A DNA stretch of 64,000 nucleotides from Streptomyces sp. NRRL S-337. GTDB lineage: Bacteria; Actinomycetota; Actinomycetes; Streptomycetales; Streptomycetaceae. Made by a program: the position numbers and the translations under genes. Shown here piece after piece: positions 17,025 to 25,419 of the stretch (position 1 is the stretch's first letter; each line of letters opens with the position of its first letter). The notes under the pieces were generated by a model. It had not been told where the DNA came from, ran no database searches, and saw only the letters and a list, made by a program, of their open reading frames with translations. The stretch is taken from assembly GCF_000720175.1 (NCBI RefSeq), contig NZ_JOIX01000018.1:124001-188000 (forward strand), given 5' to 3'.

Positions 17025-18374
17025 TCAGATCTTCGCGAACGCCGCCTCAAGGATGTCCAGACCCTCGTTGAGCAGGTCCTCGCCGATGACCAGCGGCGGC
17101 AGGAAGCGCAGCACGTTGCCGTACGTGCCGGTCGTCAGCACGAGCAGGCCCTCCTGGTGGCACGCCTTGGCGAGCGCGCCGGTGGCCTCCGGGTTGGGCT
17201 CCTTCGAACCGGACTTGACCAGCTCGATCGCGATCATGGCGCCGCGGCCGCGGACCTCGCCGATGATGTCGTACTTCTCCTGCATCGCGACGAGGCGGCC
17301 CTTCATGACCTCCTCGATGCGCTTGGCCTTGCCGTTGAGGTCCTGCTCGCGCATGGTCTCGATCGAGCCGAGCGCCGCGGCGCAGGCCACCGGGTTACCG
17401 CCGTAGGTGCCGCCCAGGCCGCCCGCGTGCGCGGCGTCCATGATCTCCGCGCGACCGGTCACGGCCGCCAGCGGCAGACCGCCGGCGATGCCCTTCGCGG
17501 TGGTGATCAGGTCGGGCACGATGCCCTCGTCCTCACACGCGAACCACTGGCCCGTACGGCAGAAGCCGGACTGGATCTCGTCCGCGACGAAGACGATGCC
17601 GTTCTCCTTCGCGAAGTTCGCGATGGCGGGCAGGAAGCCCTTGGCCGGCTCGATGAAGCCGCCCTCGCCGAGCAACGGCTCGATGATGATCGCCGCGACG
17701 TTCTCGGCGCCGATCTGCTTGGTGATCTGCGAGATGGCCTGCTCCGCGGCCTCCTGCGCACAGTTCTCCGGGCCGGTCAGCCAGCGGTAGGGGTAGGCCA
17801 GCGGCACGCGGTAGACCTCGGGCGCGAACGGGCCGAAGCCGTGCTTGTACGGCATGTTCTTGGCGGTGAGCGCCATCGTCAGGTTCGTCCGGCCGTGGTA
17901 CCCGTGGTCGAAGACGACCACGGCCTGCCGCTTGGTGTACGCCCGCGCGATCTTGACGGCGTTCTCGACGGCCTCCGCGCCGGAGTTGAACAGCGCCGAC
18001 TTCTTCGCGTGGTCGCCCGGCGTCAGCTCGGCGAGCTGCTCACAGACCTCGATGTACGGCTCGTACGGCGTGACCATCACACAGGTGTGGGTGAAGTCGG
18101 CGAGCTGAGCGGTGGCCCGGCGGACGACCGCCTCCGCGCTGTTGCCGACCGAGGTCACCGCGATGCCCGAGCCGAAGTCGATCAGGGAGTTGCCGTCCAC
18201 GTCCTCCAGGACGCCGCCACCCGCACGCTTCACGAAGACAGGGAGTACGGCGCCGACGCCACTGGCGACCGTGGCCTGCTTACGGGCCCACAGCTCCTGC
18301 GACTTCGGGCCGGGGATCGCGGTGACGACGCGACGCTCCTGGGGAAGGGCGGGGCCTCCGGACAGTTCGCTCAT
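17025..18374 (-). CDS. gabT: 4-aminobutyrate aminotransferase GabT
   Basis: A 449-residue class III aminotransferase that converts GABA and 2-oxoglutarate to succinate semialdehyde and glutamate. LFNSGAEAVENAVKIAR (128-144) binds the PLP phosphate, FDHGYHGRT (155-163) stacks the ring, ADEIQSG holds D265, and TTAKGIAGG holds the Schiff-base lysine K294. These are the GabT-type signatures and the length is typical. The ATG is preceded by AGGAGA. It feeds the pathway started by the aminobutyraldehyde dehydrogenases and is divergent from a membrane ATPase gene. A PucR-type regulator and a semialdehyde-type dehydrogenase follow to the right. Confidence 0.93.
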   Translation of the reverse strand: MSELSGGPALPQERRVVTAIPGPKSQELWARKQATVASGVGAVLPVFVKRAGGGVLEDVDGNSLIDFGSGIAVTSVGNSAEAVVRRATAQLADFTHTCVMVTPYEPYIEVCEQLAELTPGDHAKKSALFNSGAEAVENAVKIARAYTKRQAVVVFDHGYHGRTNLTMALTAKNMPYKHGFGPFAPEVYRVPLAYPYRWLTGPENCAQEAAEQAISQITKQIGAENVAAIIIEPLLGEGGFIEPAKGFLPAIANFAKENGIVFVADEIQSGFCRTGQWFACEDEGIVPDLITTAKGIAGGLPLAAVTGRAEIMDAAHAGGLGGTYGGNPVACAAALGSIETMREQDLNGKAKRIEEVMKGRLVAMQEKYDIIGEVRGRGAMIAIELVKSGSKEPNPEATGALAKACHQEGLLVLTTGTYGNVLRFLPPLVIGEDLLNEGLDILEAAFAKI

Positions 18375-18489
18375 GGCAGTCTCCTGGATGGAACGGGAAC
18401 GGACAGACGTCTTGAGTCTTGTTCTCGCAGGCTAGGGGCGGGGCAGCGGGTCTGGCATGTTCCGTTCGGGAGAAGTGCGCGTGTTGCGT

Positions 18490-18504
18490 TGTCCGCACCG
18501 GACA
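18490..18504. promoter_or_regulatory. Palindromic TGTCCG-CAC-CGGACA element in the gabT upstream region
   Basis: A 6-bp perfect inverted repeat with 3-base centre lies in the 283-base gap between divergent gabT and the membrane ATPase gene. TTGTCCG also occurs upstream of the PucR-type gene (21331-21337) and, inverted, upstream of the dehydrogenase at 23386 (23271-23277). A possible -10 (TAGATT, 18525-18530) for the rightward gene follows it. Confidence 0.4.
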
Positions 18505-18657
18505 TAGCGACGGCTCCCGGCCAGTAGATTGAGCGCCGGCGCGCCCGGCAGCGGCGCCCACCAGCGCGGGCATGACAATGACAGCGCGGCACCGCCGGCC
18601 ACCGGCACCGCCGCACCGCACACCAGGCCACGGCTCAAGGGGGACAAGGGGCACCGG

Positions 18658-21150
18658 ATGGACACCGAGGGCACGCACGACGCACGTCATACCCGCTCCG
18701 ACCAGGTCCCACGACCGGCACCACCCCCGGATCTGCCGCCGCGACCCACCGCGCCCCCGCGTTTCCCTGATCCGGCCGCCACAGGCCAGGGGGCCGCCGT
18801 GCCGGGCAACGCCGTCCGCCGGGGAGACGCTCCGCAGTCCCCCTTCATGGCCTGGCTGAGCGCTCCACGCGTACTGGCGGGGCCGGGCATCTGGGCGTAC
18901 GAGCACCGGCCCAGGCCGAAGGACGAGCCGCACGAGATCGCGGTACCGCAGCTGATCGCCGGTGCGGTGATCTCGTTCCTGTGCGCATGGCTGGTCTGGT
19001 CGCTGCTGATGAACGACTACCTCGGCCCCTACTGGAAGTGGCCGCGCGAGGTGATGCTGCCCGATTCCTGGAAGACGGGGAATGCCAACATCGTCTCCTC
19101 GTTCATCTACATGGCGCTCATTCTGGGCGTGATCGTCGTCATCTTCGGCCGGGTCGGACGGTGGCCCACGCTGTTCCGCCGGCTGATCGCACCGGTGACG
19201 AACCGCTTGTGGGACCGGCTGCCTTCCTGGCTCGCACCCAAGGATCCGAGCGCGCTCCCCGGTGGGCAGCTGCTCGCACGCGCCGTTGCGGCGCTGGTGG
19301 TGGTCTGGTTCCTGTGGCAGTGGTGCACCGACCAAACGACCGAGTCCTCCCTGCTGATGCTCCAGTTGGAGAACCTGACGCCGGTGTCCGGGCAGCAGGC
19401 GTCGTACTTCTACTACGCCACGAGCTATTCGCTCATCGACCTCGGTGTGCTGCTGGTGGTCTTCAGCAGGTTCGCCTGCCTCTCGGAGCTGCGCCGCCGT
19501 TACGTCTCTTCGGGCCGGCGCGAGGTGCCCGACGCCAGGAAGGTCGCGGACACCGGCGCCCGGATGCTCGAGGTCGACCGGGCCGAATGGGCCGGTCTCC
19601 GGGAGGAGGGGGCCGGGCCGGCGGCCGATCGGCTGGCGCAGGAGGCGCGGGCCGGGCTGATGAACGACGTCGATCATGTCCGGCTCACTCGCGCCTGGCA
19701 GTCGGTCCGGGTGCAGCCGAGCCGGCTGCCCGCCTTCATCGACAGCGTCCAGAAGCACGGTTCCGCGGCCTGTCTGCACCCGTCCGGCGCGCGCGACCTG
19801 ACGAACCGGACGGCCCGCCACGACCTGCTCACCTCCCAGGTACGCATCGGAACGGCCTCCGAAGACGTACGCAACCCCTACGACCGGCGCGGCACCGGGT
19901 TCGCGCTGGCGCCCGACGTGCTCGGCACGTCCTTGCTCGCGGTCGGCCCGGCCGGTTCGGGGAAGACCACCCGCCTGGTGCGCCCCTTGGTGGAGGCCCT
20001 GTGTCTCCAGGCGCTCGCCGGACGGGCCGCGGTCGTCTCCGTCGGGACGGAAGGGACGGCACCGGCGCCTGATGACGCGTTCGACGCCGTGGTCAAGATC
20101 GGTCACCGCGACGCCCAGTGCGACCTGGACCTCTACGGCGGTACGACCGACACCGATGAGGCAGCCGCGATCCTGGCGGAGGCGCTCGTGGGCGACCTGA
20201 TGGCGACGGCTCCCGGAGGAGACGGGCGACGGGCGACGACCGTACTCGGTCAGCTGCTCGGTCCGTTCAGGGCGGCGCACGGGCGTTTTCCCGCGGTGCC
20301 GGAGCTGCGGGAACTCCTGGACGGCTCTCGTGAGGCCATGGCGGGACTACGGGCAGCGCTGGAGGCGGCCGGGGAACGCAGCGCCCTGCGGGAACTGGAT
20401 GCGCGGGAGCGGCAGGCGGAACGGCCGGGTGATCCGGGGATGATGCTCGCCGACCGGATCGCGGTGCTGGACCGGCCGGCGTTCGAGGGGTTCTTCGATC
20501 CGACCGGGCAATCACGCCAGGTGTCGCTGCGCGCGCTGGACCACCCCCTCCGGGTACGGATCGACCTCCCCGAGCGCGGCCATGCCGACGCCTCGCGCAT
20601 TCTGGCGCGGCTGGTGCTCGCGCAGTTCACGGAGTGCGCGGTGAACCGGGCGGACCGTTCGCTGTTCGCCTGTGTGGTGGTTGACGATGCGTCACACGTG
20701 ATCACTCAGGAGGCCCTGCGCGGACTCCAGCGGCTCCGGACGGCGAACGCCGGGGCGGTGCTCACGCTGCGCGGCCTGGACGACGTACCGGAGTCGTTGC
20801 GTGGTGCGCTGCTGGGGACGGTCGGCTGCCGGGTGGCCTTCGCGGGCGTGACCACGTGGGACGGGGCACGGTTCGCCGAGGTGTGGGGCAAGGCGTGGGT
20901 GGAGACCAAGGACGTCACCGACCGGCAGATCGTCTCCGACGAGCCGTTCACCAAGGTCCTGCACTCCATCCGACGGCTGGTCACCGGCAAGAACGTCACC
21001 GCGAAGGCGGTGACGGTACGGACGGTGGAACGGGAACGGTGGTCCGCGTCGGACCTGGCCAATTCGGTGCCGCCTGGCCACGCGGTGCTGTCCGTGACTT
21101 CGGTGAGCGGGGAGTCGGCCCCACCTGTCCTGGTAGACCTCCGCTCCTGA
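18658..21150 (+). CDS. Membrane P-loop ATPase, VirD4/TraG-like (function unknown)
   Basis: An 830-residue protein. A Pro-rich N-terminal tail of about 75 residues is followed by four hydrophobic segments: around residues 100-125 (PQLIAGAVISFLCAWLVWSL), 150 (IYMALILGVIVVIFG), 210 (ARAVAALVVVWFLWQW) and 260 (LIDLGVLLVVFSRF). A cytoplasmic ATPase domain begins near residue 425 with Walker A VGPAGSGKTT and a Walker B-like LFACVVVDDASHV near 670. The layout resembles VirD4/TraG coupling proteins and other Streptomyces ATP/GTP-binding proteins. I chose ATG 18658 (AAGGGG upstream); a longer frame reaches 18529. Role unknown; no conjugation genes adjoin. Confidence 0.8.
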   Translation: MDTEGTHDARHTRSDQVPRPAPPPDLPPRPTAPPRFPDPAATGQGAAVPGNAVRRGDAPQSPFMAWLSAPRVLAGPGIWAYEHRPRPKDEPHEIAVPQLIAGAVISFLCAWLVWSLLMNDYLGPYWKWPREVMLPDSWKTGNANIVSSFIYMALILGVIVVIFGRVGRWPTLFRRLIAPVTNRLWDRLPSWLAPKDPSALPGGQLLARAVAALVVVWFLWQWCTDQTTESSLLMLQLENLTPVSGQQASYFYYATSYSLIDLGVLLVVFSRFACLSELRRRYVSSGRREVPDARKVADTGARMLEVDRAEWAGLREEGAGPAADRLAQEARAGLMNDVDHVRLTRAWQSVRVQPSRLPAFIDSVQKHGSAACLHPSGARDLTNRTARHDLLTSQVRIGTASEDVRNPYDRRGTGFALAPDVLGTSLLAVGPAGSGKTTRLVRPLVEALCLQALAGRAAVVSVGTEGTAPAPDDAFDAVVKIGHRDAQCDLDLYGGTTDTDEAAAILAEALVGDLMATAPGGDGRRATTVLGQLLGPFRAAHGRFPAVPELRELLDGSREAMAGLRAALEAAGERSALRELDARERQAERPGDPGMMLADRIAVLDRPAFEGFFDPTGQSRQVSLRALDHPLRVRIDLPERGHADASRILARLVLAQFTECAVNRADRSLFACVVVDDASHVITQEALRGLQRLRTANAGAVLTLRGLDDVPESLRGALLGTVGCRVAFAGVTTWDGARFAEVWGKAWVETKDVTDRQIVSDEPFTKVLHSIRRLVTGKNVTAKAVTVRTVERERWSASDLANSVPPGHAVLSVTSVSGESAPPVLVDLRS

Positions 21151-21234
21151 CCCCGCCGCGTCCCCGCACCCCGCCCCCGCACCCCAACCCCCGCGCCCCC
21201 GTCTTCCGCACCCGAGTTCCCCGTACCCCAGTCC

Positions 21235-21263
21235 GCCGATTCCTCCGTTGAGGCAGAATCGGC
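21235..21263 (+). terminator. Terminator after the membrane ATPase gene
   Basis: GCCGATTC (21235-21242) pairs with GAATCGGC (21256-21263), with further CTC/GAG pairing inside. It lies at the end of a C-rich stretch after the ATPase stop and before the PucR-type gene. Confidence 0.5.
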
Positions 21264-21412
21264 AGTGGCCGTTCGTACGGGGTGGCGTAAAGAATGGGCG
21301 TGGGCCGGTTGTCGGGTGGTCGACGATCGGTTGTCCGTTCGGGCTCGCCGAGGTCATCCACGTCAGCGAAGCCGCCGAAGCCGCCGAAGTCACCGAAGCC
21401 ATCGAAGGTCTC

Positions 21413-23188
21413 ATGCCGCACACGCTCGCTTCTCTGGTCAACCACACCGCGCTCAAGCTGACCGTGCTCGCGGGCGAGGAGCGGCTGGACGTGCCGGTGC
21501 GCTGGGCGCATGCCAGTGAGCTGATCGATCCGGTGCCGTACATGGAGGGCGGCGAGCTGCTGCTGATCACGGCGCTGAAGCTGGACGCGGAGGATCCGGA
21601 GGCCACCCGCAGGTACGTGCGGCGGGTGGCGGAGGCCGGGGTGGTCGGGCTGGGCTTCGCGGTCGGGGTGAATTACGAGGACGTGCCCCGGCCGCTGGTG
21701 GCGGCGGCCCGGGAGCAGGGGCTGCCGCTGCTGGGCGTGCCGCGCCGGACGCCGTTCATCGCGATCAGCAAGGCCGTCTCGGCCGCGGTGGCCGCCGATC
21801 AGTACCGCGCCGTCACCGCGGGCTTCGAGGCGCAGCGGGAGCTGACCCGGGCGGCGCTCAGCGCCGAAGGCCCGGCCGACCTGCTGGCCCGGCTGGCCGC
21901 GCACCTGGACGGCTGGGCGGCGCTGTACGACGCGTCGGGTGCTGTCGTGGCGGCCGCCCCCGACTGGGCGGCGCGGCGGGCGGCCCGGCTCGCGGAGGAC
22001 GTGGCGCGGCTGCGGGAGCGGCCCGCGCCGGCGAGCTCGGTGGTGAGCGACGCCGAGGGCGACGACCGGGTCGAGCTGCAGTCGCTGGCCACCGGCCGGC
22101 GGGCGCGCGGGGTGCTCGCGGTGGGCACCGGCGCGCCGCTCGGGACGGCCGAGCGGTACGCGGTGCACTCCGCGGTCGCACTGCTCACGCTGACCACCGA
22201 GCGGTCCCGGGCGTTGCAGGACGCCGAGCAGCGGCTGGGCGCCGCGGTGCTGAAGATGCTGCTGGCGGGCGAGCCGGATCATGCGCGGGCGGTGGCGGGG
22301 CGGCTGTACGGCGGGCTGCTCGACGCGCCGTTCCGGATGGTGGTCGCGGAAGCGCTGGCGGGGGAGGAGGGCGGCGGGCCGGCCGGCTCCTCGTCCGCCG
22401 GTACGTCGCGGGCCACGGCCGGTACGTCGGGGAGCCCGGCCGGTACTCCACGAGGCGCGGCGAGTACTTCTCGCGGCACGGCCGGTCCTTCCCGGGGCAG
22501 CGGTACGGGCGGGGCGCTGGACGCGCTGGCCGATGCCATGGACTCGGCGGCCGCGCGGACCGGTGAGGCGGTGCTCGCGGTACCGGACGGCGGCCGGCTG
22601 ATCGTGCTGGTCGCGGACGGCGGCGCGGCGGCGGACGCCTGTGCGTCGTACGCGGCGCAGGCCGAGGCCCGGGCCGGTGCACAGGCCCGCACGCGGGGCC
22701 GGGCGGGGCGTACCGAACCGGGCGGGGGCGGCGAGGGCCTGGCCGTCGGGCTGTCCGCGCCGACCGGGCCGGCGGCCGCCGCGAACGCCTACCGGCAGGC
22801 CGAGCAGGCGCTGTCGGTGGCCCGGCGGCGCGGCCGGGTGCTGGTCGAGCACGAGGACGTGGCCGCCGGGTCCGTCCTCCCGCTGCTCGCCGACGACGCG
22901 GTCCGGGCGTTCGCCGACGGGCTGCTGCGGGCGCTGCGCGAGCACGACGCGACCGGCCGCGGTGATCTGGTGGCCTCGCTGCGGGCCTGGCTCGCCCGGC
23001 ACGGCCAGTGGGACGCGGCCGCCGCCGACCTGGGCGTCCACCGGCACACGCTGCGCTACCGGATGCGGCGGGTGGAGGAGATCCTGGGGCGGTCGCTGGA
23101 CGACGCGGACGTGCGGATGGAGCTGTGGCTGGCGCTGAAGGCGACCTCGTCGAACGCGTCGGCGGCGCAGCCCCGGGGAGAGGAATGA
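21413..23188 (+). CDS. PucR-family transcriptional regulator
   Basis: A 591-residue regulator. The N-terminal PucR sensory domain spans roughly residues 10-130 (RWAHASELIDPVPYMEGGELLLITAL is its signature), a GGDEF-like/CdaR central region follows, and the C terminus carries the PucR helix-turn-helix (ADLGVHRHTLRYRMRRVEEILGRSLDD). Residues around 325-365 are a Gly/Ser/Thr/Ala linker built of repeated AGTS-like units, which looks like an expanded tract. ATG 21413 has GAAGG 5-9 bases upstream. Family members activate purine, GABA or amino-acid catabolism; its place between gabT and a semialdehyde-type dehydrogenase suggests it controls both (inference, supported by shared TTGTCCG sites). Confidence 0.9.
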   Translation: MPHTLASLVNHTALKLTVLAGEERLDVPVRWAHASELIDPVPYMEGGELLLITALKLDAEDPEATRRYVRRVAEAGVVGLGFAVGVNYEDVPRPLVAAAREQGLPLLGVPRRTPFIAISKAVSAAVAADQYRAVTAGFEAQRELTRAALSAEGPADLLARLAAHLDGWAALYDASGAVVAAAPDWAARRAARLAEDVARLRERPAPASSVVSDAEGDDRVELQSLATGRRARGVLAVGTGAPLGTAERYAVHSAVALLTLTTERSRALQDAEQRLGAAVLKMLLAGEPDHARAVAGRLYGGLLDAPFRMVVAEALAGEEGGGPAGSSSAGTSRATAGTSGSPAGTPRGAASTSRGTAGPSRGSGTGGALDALADAMDSAAARTGEAVLAVPDGGRLIVLVADGGAAADACASYAAQAEARAGAQARTRGRAGRTEPGGGGEGLAVGLSAPTGPAAAANAYRQAEQALSVARRRGRVLVEHEDVAAGSVLPLLADDAVRAFADGLLRALREHDATGRGDLVASLRAWLARHGQWDAAAADLGVHRHTLRYRMRRVEEILGRSLDDADVRMELWLALKATSSNASAAQPRGEE

Positions 23189-23385
23189 CCTCCAAAGAGG
23201 AAAGTGACCTCCGGCAGCACCAGGGCGCCCCCTCCACCACGGAGAGCCCCGCCCCCTGATTACGCCGCTTCGGACAAACGCCATCACGGCGGCGCGCCCC
23301 TACCGTGGGGGCAGCAGTCCACACCGCAGAGCCGCTCGCCGAGCCATGCGCACCACCCACCACGTCTGAAGGGCCGGGTTCCACT

Positions 23386-24846
23386 GTGCCGATCCCCACT
23401 GATGCAGCCCCCACCGCCTTCTGGCTCGCCGGCCGCGAGGCCACCGGCGAGGCCACCTTCGATGTCACCTCCCCGTGGGACGGACGTCTCGTCGGCACGG
23501 TGAGCGTGCCCACCGAGGAGCAGGTCGAGGAGGCCATTGCGGCCTCCGTCGCGGTCCAGGAGGAGTTCGCGGCGACCCCCGCGCACGTACGGGCGGCCGC
23601 GCTGGACCACGTGCAGCGCCGGCTCGTCGAGCGCACGGAGGAGATCGCGCAGCTGATCTCCGCGGAGAACGGCAAGCCCATCAAGTGGGCGCGCGGCGAG
23701 GTCGGCCGGGCGATCTCCGTGTTCCGCTTCGCGGCCGAGGAGGCCCGTCGCTTCAACGGCGGCGAGGCGCAGCGGCTGGACACCGATGCGGGCGGCGCCG
23801 GCCGGCTCGCGCTCACCCGCCGCTTCCCGCGCGGCACGGTCCTCGGCATCGCGCCGTTCAACTTCCCGCTCAACCTCTGCGCCCACAAGGTCGCCCCGGC
23901 CATCGCCGCCGGCGCCCCGATCATCCTCAAGCCGGCCCCGGCCACGCCGCTGTCCGGTCTGATCCTCGGTGAGCTGCTCGCCGAGACCGACCTGCCGGCC
24001 GGTTCCTGGTCGATCCTCCCGGTGCCCAACGAGCGCATGGAGGCGCTGGTCCAGGACGAGCGGCTGCCGGTCGTCTCCTTCACCGGCTCCGAGAAGGTCG
24101 GTTACGCGATCCTGGACTCGGTGCCGCGCAAGCACTGCACCCTGGAGCTCGGCGGCAACGGCGCGGCCGTCGTCCTGCCCGACTGGTCCTCCGAGGAGGA
24201 CCTGGACTGGGCGGCGCAGCGGATCGCGATCTTCTCCAACTACCAGGGCGGCCAGTCCTGCATCTCCGTGCAGCGGGTGATCGCGGACGCCTCGGTGTAC
24301 GACCGGCTGGTGCCGAAGATCGTGGCGGCCGTCGAGGCGCAGGTCACCGGTGACCCGTCGGACGACGCGACCGAGGTCGGCCCGCTGGTGAACGAGGACG
24401 CGGCCAAGCGCGTCGAGGCCTGGGTGGACGAGGCCGTGCAGGGTGGCGCGAAGCTGCTCGCCGGCGGCAAGCGCGACGGCGCCTCCTACGCGCCGACCGT
24501 GCTGGCGGACGTGCCCGCGGGCGCGACCCTCGCCTGCGAGGAGGTCTTCGGCCCGGTGCTCACCCTCACCAAGGTCGACGGCGTCGAGGCGGCCTTCGCG
24601 GCGGTCAACGACTCCAAGTACGGCCTGCAGGCGGGCGTGTTCACCCATGACGCCAAGACCGCCTTCCGCGCCCACCGGGTGCTGGAGGTCGGCGGCGTGG
24701 TCATCGGCGACGTGCCGTCCTACCGCGCCGACCAGATGCCGTACGGCGGCGTCAAGCAGTCCGGCGTGGGCCGCGAGGGCGTCCGGTTCGCCATGGACGA
24801 CTACACCTACGAGCGGGTGCTGGTCCTCACCGGCCTCGCCCTGTAG
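23386..24846 (+). CDS. Aldehyde dehydrogenase, probably succinate-semialdehyde dehydrogenase
   Basis: A 486-residue aldehyde dehydrogenase: GIAPFNFPLNL (N159), LELGGNGAA (E254), and GGQSCISVQR (C292), all catalytic residues present. The FNFP and GGQSCISVQR signatures differ from the two aminobutyraldehyde enzymes and resemble lactaldehyde/semialdehyde/phosphonoacetaldehyde-type dehydrogenases. Following the PucR-type regulator in a gabT neighbourhood, it most likely completes GABA degradation by oxidising succinate semialdehyde; this is inference, since the signature alone does not fix the substrate. GTG 23386 is chosen at the conserved beginning; GAAGGG lies rather far upstream (about 14 bases), so an earlier start remains possible. 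Confidence 0.87.
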   Translation: MPIPTDAAPTAFWLAGREATGEATFDVTSPWDGRLVGTVSVPTEEQVEEAIAASVAVQEEFAATPAHVRAAALDHVQRRLVERTEEIAQLISAENGKPIKWARGEVGRAISVFRFAAEEARRFNGGEAQRLDTDAGGAGRLALTRRFPRGTVLGIAPFNFPLNLCAHKVAPAIAAGAPIILKPAPATPLSGLILGELLAETDLPAGSWSILPVPNERMEALVQDERLPVVSFTGSEKVGYAILDSVPRKHCTLELGGNGAAVVLPDWSSEEDLDWAAQRIAIFSNYQGGQSCISVQRVIADASVYDRLVPKIVAAVEAQVTGDPSDDATEVGPLVNEDAAKRVEAWVDEAVQGGAKLLAGGKRDGASYAPTVLADVPAGATLACEEVFGPVLTLTKVDGVEAAFAAVNDSKYGLQAGVFTHDAKTAFRAHRVLEVGGVVIGDVPSYRADQMPYGGVKQSGVGREGVRFAMDDYTYERVLVLTGLAL

Positions 24847-24857
24847 GACGCGGACCG

Positions 24858-24877
24858 GGTGCCCCGCAAGGGGCACC
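24858..24877 (+). terminator. Terminator of the 23386 dehydrogenase
   Basis: GGTGCCCC (24858-24865) pairs perfectly with GGGGCACC (24870-24877) around GCAA, 11 bases after the stop. Confidence 0.7.
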
Positions 24878-25018
24878 ACCCGGCGGCACCGAAAAGCCGG
24901 TGTCACCTCACTCCTCCGCACCCCCGACCAGGTCGGGACCGGTGGACAGCGACGGCCTTCCCTCGGGCCGAATCACCGTCCTGACCCCGGCCGGCGCACC
25001 CCCCGGCGCCGGCCCCTC

Positions 25019-25062
25019 GACGCGGCGCGCTCCGGCACCCTGTTTCCGGAGCGCGCCGCGTC
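25019..25062. repeat. Perfect 17-bp inverted repeat in the 24847-25419 gap
   Basis: Arms 25019-25035 and 25046-25062 are exact complements around CACCCTGTTT. The 573-base gap between the dehydrogenase and acyl-CoA dehydrogenase genes holds this hairpin and the short terminator at 24858; I see no gene in it. It may be a second terminator. Confidence 0.7.
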
Positions 25063-25419
25063 CCCCGTTCTCGGCACCGTTCCCCCGTCGTGCCGGATCT
25101 TGACCGTACGGCGCGGACCGCCCCGGCGCCTCCTGTCCCAGGTGGAGTCGCGGCCGTGTCCCAGGGGGGATACCCGCCAGTACGTACAACCGGCGCGGTA
25201 TGCGCACACCCCCCGAAGGGCCGATGACGGCGGGCCGGACCGCCGGGCCCGCCGGCGCGCAGGCCCCCCATGGCCGGGAGGCGCCGTTGCGGCCCGCCGC
25301 GGCCGGTACCTCCAGTGGTGCAAGCCGCGCGGATCGGGTAACTCTCACAAGTAGCGCTGTCCAGCGGCCGACCGGCCGCCGGCGCTGAACTCCCGACCCC
25401 GCGGCGAGGTGAGCTCCTG

